From Foliimonas ilicis (GTDB taxonomy: Bacteria > Pseudomonadota > Alphaproteobacteria > Rhizobiales > Rhizobiaceae), in NCBI RefSeq assembly GCF_039939195.1, contig NZ_JBDUUH010000012.1, forward strand, positions 124,001-188,000: a stretch of DNA of 64,000 nt, in the 5' to 3' direction. This document shows, in pieces, positions 59,499 through 64,000 of the stretch. Position 1 is the stretch's first letter. Each line of letters opens with the position of its first letter. The notes under the pieces are model-generated. The model ran no database searches and was not told the DNA's origin. It saw only the letters and a list, made by a program, of their open reading frames with translations. Made by a program: the position numbers and the translations under genes.

Positions 59499-60323
59499 TT
59501 AGCGATCCCAATCGGGCGCCAGACCTTCTGGGCTGACGAGGCGACCGCCGGGCTTTGCGAGACCATCGATCCTGGCCATCTCATCCGCGCTGAGCTCAAA
59601 ATCGAAAGTGGCGAAATTCTCCGCGACGCGCGCGGGTTTTGCCGTTTTTGTCAGCGCAACCAATCCATGTTGAATGAGCCAGCGCAAACCGATCTGCGCC
59701 GCGGATTTTCCATGCACCTGTCCGATCGACCGCATCACCGGCTCATCGATGACCTTGCCGTCCGCCATGCCATAATAGGCAGTCGTGGCAACGCCCGCCT
59801 CCGCAGCCGCTGCGATTACCCGGCACTGATCCAGATAAGGATGCACTTCGATCTGATTGGTGACGATCGGCGCATCACTCAAACGAACCGATTCCCGCAT
59901 CTGGGCGATATTCTGGTTGCTCACACCGATATGCCGTGTCTTGCCGGCCGCTTTCACGGCATTCAGCATGGCGATCTGATCGGCGATCGGCACAATATTG
60001 CCTGGCCAATGCAGCAGCATCAAATCCACCGCATCGACCTTGAGTCGATCCAGGCTTTCATCGACCGAAGCGGCAAACCGCGCATCGCTGTAATTGTCGA
60101 CCCAGACCTTCGTGGTCAGGAACAAATCGTCACGGCGCGCACCGGCTTTATCGAGCGCACGGCCTAATGCGGCCTCGTTTTGATAGATCTGGGCCGTATC
60201 GAAGTGGCGAAAGCCTGCCTCCAATGCAGCGGGGATCACTTGCTCCACCTCTGCATCCGACATTCGGAATACGCCGAAGTCGAGGGGTGGAAGCGTTGCG
60301 CCATTGGCGATCTTGGTCAGCAT
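59499..60323 (-). CDS. Aldo/keto reductase
   Basis: The 274-residue NADPH-dependent carbonyl reductase of the AKR fold has the catalytic tetrad visible: D in FRHFDTAQIYQNE (Asp and Tyr), K in LTTKVWVDN, and H in LMLLHWPG. It also has VALTKTAKPARVAENF near the cofactor site. It resembles 2,5-diketo-D-gluconate reductase-type enzymes; the substrate is unknown. ATG 60323 follows AGGAG at about ten bases; the upstream extension to 60407 is rejected. It is divergent from a LysR gene that probably regulates it. Confidence 0.9.
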   Translation of the reverse strand: MLTKIANGATLPPLDFGVFRMSDAEVEQVIPAALEAGFRHFDTAQIYQNEAALGRALDKAGARRDDLFLTTKVWVDNYSDARFAASVDESLDRLKVDAVDLMLLHWPGNIVPIADQIAMLNAVKAAGKTRHIGVSNQNIAQMRESVRLSDAPIVTNQIEVHPYLDQCRVIAAAAEAGVATTAYYGMADGKVIDEPVMRSIGQVHGKSAAQIGLRWLIQHGLVALTKTAKPARVAENFATFDFELSADEMARIDGLAKPGGRLVSPEGLAPDWDR

Positions 60324-60473
60324 TATGCGAAATCTCCTGATAAACATGCATATGTGACCGCTTAAATGGCATCGGGCAGGCACCTTGATAATCAGGCGGC
60401 CATCCACATCACTCGTGAAACCAGTTCACATATACGCGCTTAAAAACTACAATTCCGGTCTGAAAAGCGGAGA

Positions 60474-61385
60474 ATGACCTTGGATAATCGCATCGGCGAA
60501 CTGCAGGTGTTCCTCCGCGTGATAGAAACCGGAAGCTTTTCGGAGGCAGCACGCCTTCTCTTGATGACGCCATCGACCGTCAGCAAGCTCATTGCCCGCA
60601 TCGAAACACGGCTTGGCGTCAGGCTGATCGAGCGATCGACCCGCCGTCTTTCGCTGACGGACGAGGGCAAACTGTTTTACGAGCGCGGCAAGGCTCTGGT
60701 CTCGGAATTCGACGATTTCGAGCGTGAACTGACGCAAGGTGCGGAGAACGCATCTGGAACCGTTCGCATCAACACGTCAGTCGGCTTCGGCGTCTGGGCG
60801 ATTGAGCCGCTTTTGCCGGACTTTTGGGCAGCGCACCCCAACATCATGATCGATATGTCGCTGTCCGATGAGATCGTCGATCTTTATCTGGAGCGCACCG
60901 ACATCGCCTTTCGCATCGGCGCCTTGCCCGATTCAGGACTGACCGCGCGAAAAATAGGCTCGGCGCAGCGCAGAATCGTCGCCTCACCGGACTATCTGAA
61001 ACGCCACGGAGCGCCGCAGACGCTGGATGACCTCGACAAGCACAATTGTCTCAGCTTCAACTTCCGCCGCGCAGCCCCTGTCTGGCCGTTCAAGGAAGGC
61101 AGTCGGATCGTCGATCGCGTGGTGAGCACCAATCTTCTGGCCAACAATGGCGAGACAGTGCGCCGGTTGGCGATAGCGGGAATGGGTCTGGCGCGACTGG
61201 GCGACTTTCATGTCCGCGAGGACATTGCAAAGGGGCGATTGGTCGAAATTCTCACCGATGCAGGCGCGGAAGACAGGGAAGAAATCCACGCTTTGTATCT
61301 CGGCGGGCACCATATGCCGCATCGGATAAGGCTGTTCCTCGATTTTATGATCCCCCGCTTGCAGTCCTACATGCAGGAAGGCTGA
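60474..61385 (+). CDS. LysR-family transcriptional regulator
   Basis: The 303-residue product has the LysR helix-turn-helix (LQVFLRVIETGSFSEAARLLLMTPSTVSKLIARIETRLG) and a substrate-binding domain (VRINTSVGFGVWAIEPLLPDFWAAHPNI, LTARKIGSAQRRIVASPDYLKRHG). The group often controls adjacent reductases or exporters. It is divergent from the aldo/keto reductase across 150 bases, a typical regulator/target arrangement. GGAG lies next to the ATG. Confidence 0.92.
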   Translation: MTLDNRIGELQVFLRVIETGSFSEAARLLLMTPSTVSKLIARIETRLGVRLIERSTRRLSLTDEGKLFYERGKALVSEFDDFERELTQGAENASGTVRINTSVGFGVWAIEPLLPDFWAAHPNIMIDMSLSDEIVDLYLERTDIAFRIGALPDSGLTARKIGSAQRRIVASPDYLKRHGAPQTLDDLDKHNCLSFNFRRAAPVWPFKEGSRIVDRVVSTNLLANNGETVRRLAIAGMGLARLGDFHVREDIAKGRLVEILTDAGAEDREEIHALYLGGHHMPHRIRLFLDFMIPRLQSYMQEG

Positions 61386-61492
61386 CTCATCCGGGCAACT
61401 CCCGCCATCACGTAACACCGTTTGTAACGAGGAAGCAGATCGACTAGATTGCGCGTTCCGAAGAAACGCAACGAGCTGCAAAGCAATCCGAA

Positions 61493-61987
61493 ATGAGAAC
61501 CGATAGCCGCCTTTCGCGCATGCTCCATGTGCTTTTGCATATGGCAAGGCACGATCAGCCCTTCACATCCGAACAGATCGGCAAGATGCTCGGCACAAAT
61601 CCGGTCGTCGTCCGGCGCACCATGGCGGGACTACGAAAGGCAGGCTATGTGCGCTCCGGCAAGGGGCATGGCGGCGGTTGGGTGCTCGATTGCGACCTGA
61701 AACAGGTCACGCTTCTCGACATTCATCGCGCGGTCGGCGGCCCGAAGATCTTTGCCATCGGCAATGAACACAGTTCGCCGGATTGCGCCGTCGAGCGCAT
61801 CGTGAACAAGGCCCTCGATGATGCTTTGCGGCAGGCCGAAGCGCTGCTGATCGAGCGGCTGGGGTCAGTCCCCATGTCCGATCTGGCCGCGGAGTTCGAC
61901 ACGATTTGCCGCGCAAATCCGCAAAGCAAATTCACCGCCGAAGCCCACGGCCTGGTTGGACATCAGGCTGCAAAAATCAGCGACTGA
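61493..61987 (+). CDS. Rrf2-family regulator (YwnA-like)
   Basis: The 164-residue Rrf2 winged-helix protein: LSRMLHVLLHMARHDQPFTSEQIGKMLGTNPVVVRRTMAGLRKAGYVRSGKGHGGGWVL. It lacks the three-Cys FeS motif of IscR/NsrR and has only two Cys (DCAV and TICR, plus LDCD). It is therefore more like YwnA/thiol-stress Rrf2 proteins. Its 3' end overlaps that of the convergent flavoprotein gene by 25 bases; it may regulate that gene. Confidence 0.88.
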   Translation: MRTDSRLSRMLHVLLHMARHDQPFTSEQIGKMLGTNPVVVRRTMAGLRKAGYVRSGKGHGGGWVLDCDLKQVTLLDIHRAVGGPKIFAIGNEHSSPDCAVERIVNKALDDALRQAEALLIERLGSVPMSDLAAEFDTICRANPQSKFTAEAHGLVGHQAAKISD

Positions 61988-62853
61988 TGGGTCGCAGAAC
62001 CCGCCATCGCGCCATCCCCCACCGCAAGCGGCAGTGAACCGGTCGCGCGCGCGGCATCACCGCAGGCGAAAACGCCGGGAACCGTCGTCGCCTTCATGCC
62101 GTCAGTCCTTATGAAAGCGCCAAGCGGCCCATCATCGAATGCACAACCGAGTTGTTCGGCGATCGGGCTCGACACGCGGGTATTTGTGATGGTGAACATG
62201 CCATCGAGCGGAACAGCCCGGCCATCCTTCAGGATGACATCGAGATTGTCGCCCGCCAGTCGCTCGATAAGTTCACGCTCGATCTTTACCCCGCGGCGCT
62301 TCAACTTTTCCAACTGTTCGTCATCAGGCTCGAACGCACCGTTCAAAAACAGCGTCGTCGGCCCCCAATCCGGCAAAAGTATCGCGTGATGCATGGATAA
62401 GGGCGAACTCGCCAGAACGCCGATCCGGCCCTGCTGAAGCTCATAACCATGACAATAAGGGCAGTGAAAAACGCTCTTGCCCCAGCGCTCCGATAGTCCC
62501 GGGATTTCAGGCAAATCATCGATGACGCCCATGGCAAGCACGATGCGGCTTGCCGTAACGGGCGGTTTGTCTGGCGTATAAATACGGAATCCGCCTTCGA
62601 TTGCCTCGGCCCGCTCTGCATGTCCCTGCATCCAAGCGACCGTGTCATAGGCCAGAAGCTGCGCTTTGCCCTTCGCGGCAATATCGGCAGGCGTGCTTCC
62701 GTCCTGCGTCAAGAAACCGTGCGATGCGCTGGCGAAGCGATTGCGGCGAACCCCGCCGTCAATGACCAGAATAGAGCGGCGCGCCCGCGCCAATTGCAGG
62801 CCGGCGGAAAGGCCGGCGTAACTTCCACCGATAATGACGGCATCATAATCCAT
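61963..62853 (-). CDS. Thioredoxin-reductase-like NAD(P)/FAD flavoprotein
   Basis: The 296-residue product has an FAD-binding opening (DAVIIGGSYAGLSAGLQLARARRSILVID) and a redox pair in HCPYCHGYE (CxxC). A second dinucleotide site follows (GRIGVLASSP, partially degenerate), then VPGVFACGDAARATGSLPLAVGDG. It resembles thioredoxin reductase but the NADPH-domain motif is altered, so the partner and substrate are unknown. AAGGAAGG precedes the ATG. It shares 25 bases of tail overlap with the Rrf2 gene. Confidence 0.9.
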   Translation of the reverse strand: MDYDAVIIGGSYAGLSAGLQLARARRSILVIDGGVRRNRFASASHGFLTQDGSTPADIAAKGKAQLLAYDTVAWMQGHAERAEAIEGGFRIYTPDKPPVTASRIVLAMGVIDDLPEIPGLSERWGKSVFHCPYCHGYELQQGRIGVLASSPLSMHHAILLPDWGPTTLFLNGAFEPDDEQLEKLKRRGVKIERELIERLAGDNLDVILKDGRAVPLDGMFTITNTRVSSPIAEQLGCAFDDGPLGAFIRTDGMKATTVPGVFACGDAARATGSLPLAVGDGAMAGSATHQSLIFAA

Positions 62854-62944
62854 GCGAGAACCTTCCTTAGAATTTTCTCGCCACCTGATAAGTTACAAAA
62901 CTAACCGAGTCAATTCACGCAACATACAAAGTTGCAATCCACAT

Positions 62945-63889
62945 CTATGATTGCTGCTTTAGAGCCCTGACACGCAATGGTTCGCCAGTGGCGCATTCCA
63001 GTTCGGCGTTCCAGTCGCCAAGATCGGCTGCCGCACGGTAGGTTGTTTCGAGAAATGCCATCAACGCGGCTTCAGGATCAGCCGCCGTCCGCACCGCATT
63101 ATAGGGCAGAACGAATTCACCTAGCGGCTCGTGAAAATAGGCCTCGGCAGGCTCGACTTTCGCGTCCGAAAAGCCTTTCGGCGTGGGATAGGCATATGAA
63201 TAGAACGCTGGGAAATCGATGCCGCCACCGCCGGGCCAAAAGCCTGCCGACGACACTTCATGGCTGTATGCTTCTCGGGTGACTTCATCCGGCAATGCCG
63301 GAATTCCGCCCGGATGCAGTGGCGCTGGCCGCCCCGAAAACCGCGTCACTGCAAGGTCGAAACTGCCCCAGAAGAGGTGCACCGGACTGCTTTTGCCAAG
63401 AAAGCCGGTGCGAAACTGCTGCATGACCTGGGAAATCGAAAGGCTCGCCCGGAAGAAGCGCGTAACCGCATCGCGGTCATAAGGGCGCGGCGTATGATCC
63501 TGCGCAAACGGCACCGGATTGGGAATTTCATTCGGCACACCGTTGAAATCCGGCGTTCCGCCAAGCGCCGAGATAAGCGCAATCAGCTTCCGATGAAAAT
63601 CGGCGACCGTCATCGGCTCCAGCGCGAAGCGCTCGGTGCGGCCATTGCTGGCCGTTCCCACGATCTGATGATCGATGAGATCGAACATGATTTCGATGCC
63701 GCCGGGCTTGTCCGCCACCAGACCCATCGTGAAGCCGCGCGTGCAAGGATAGAGCGTCGCATGCCATGAATGGTTCAGCCACGGTGTGCGCGCAAGCCGG
63801 TATTTTCCAACAACCTGCGTATAAAGATGGAGGGCAGCGCAGCTATCCTTCCAGGCGGGAAACGGAATTTCGGGCCAGTTTTCCATCAT
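62945..63889 (-). CDS. DUF5996 family protein
   Basis: The 314-residue cytoplasmic protein with the DUF5996 pattern: WPEIPFPAWKDSCAALHLYTQVVGKYRLARTPWLNHSWHATLYPCTRGF at the N-terminus, VHLFWGSFDLAVTRFSGR in the middle and AGFWPGGGGIDFPAFYSYAYPTP near the end. Many conserved Trp/His residues suggest an enzyme, but no function is known. Starts at 63889 or 63886 (adjacent ATGs) both follow AAGGA; the longer reading to 63925 is rejected. The gene is complete within the window. The last 110 bases hold nothing else recognisable. Confidence 0.82.
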   Translation of the reverse strand: MMENWPEIPFPAWKDSCAALHLYTQVVGKYRLARTPWLNHSWHATLYPCTRGFTMGLVADKPGGIEIMFDLIDHQIVGTASNGRTERFALEPMTVADFHRKLIALISALGGTPDFNGVPNEIPNPVPFAQDHTPRPYDRDAVTRFFRASLSISQVMQQFRTGFLGKSSPVHLFWGSFDLAVTRFSGRPAPLHPGGIPALPDEVTREAYSHEVSSAGFWPGGGGIDFPAFYSYAYPTPKGFSDAKVEPAEAYFHEPLGEFVLPYNAVRTAADPEAALMAFLETTYRAAADLGDWNAELECATGEPLRVRALKQQS

Positions 63890-64000
63890 ATATTCCTTAT
63901 CTCGCAGCAACCCAACGAATAGCATAATGGAGCAGGCCCGGTGTACGGTTTATGACGACATGCACCGTCCCGATTCCTTCGCGAGAAAACTGTCGACATG

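Overview
The window is chromosomal DNA of a Brucellaceae alphaproteobacterium (Brucella/Ochrobactrum type). Supporting markers are a CtrA-ChpT-SciP cell-cycle cluster, a fused trpE(G) gene behind a Trp-rich leader peptide, a choline-type choXWV transporter, two oppositely oriented Omp2-type porins, an EipA homologue, and short palindromic repeats of about 105 bp that resemble Brucella Bru-RS elements. No prophage, CRISPR array or rRNA operon is visible. Product names come from reading the translations; nothing was searched against a database.

Layout. 0-11 kb: hemF, a DUF1059 protein, a DUF1285-NUDIX-cca operon on the minus strand, then a tightly overlapping MoxR / DUF58 / two-large-membrane-protein operon. 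11-16 kb: a secreted unknown, clpS, choV-choW-choX and tdk. 16-24 kb: a six-gene, mostly uncharacterised operon (coiled-coil protein, two unknowns, an AAA+ ATPase, a DUF6638-like protein and a DUF2333-like membrane protein). A DUF559 endonuclease-like gene bracketed by palindromic repeats sits inside this operon. 24-34 kb: fhs, an L,D-transpeptidase, VOC protein, CDF transporter, trpL-trpE(G), MFS and AbrB-type transporters, a NolR-like ArsR regulator and an RNA methyltransferase. 34.7-35.7 kb: an IS1-family element with a 9-bp target duplication, inserted into one arm of a palindromic repeat.

36-41 kb is an envelope and cell-cycle block: a membrane-anchored coiled-coil protein, eipA, chpT, a single-domain response regulator, ctrA, a FliJ-like gene and sciP. 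ChpT phosphorylates CtrA and SciP restrains it, so most of one regulatory circuit lies within 4 kb. 41-55 kb: mnmA, a Gfo/Idh/MocA oxidoreductase, tRNA-Met(CAU), a GT25/O-antigen-ligase fusion (WadA-like), a zntA-zntR metal efflux pair with matching operators, a GST/HxlR divergent pair, an SLC13-type transporter, an SDR enzyme, a DUF992 protein and a lone tyrosine recombinase. 55-58 kb: two divergent porin genes whose 5' ends share a perfect 211-bp inverted repeat. 58-64 kb: an MFS transporter, aldo/keto reductase with divergent LysR regulator, an Rrf2 regulator overlapping a thioredoxin-reductase-like flavoprotein, and a DUF5996 protein.

The best candidates for new biology are the 16-24 kb AAA+ operon and the repeat-DUF559-repeat cassette inside it.
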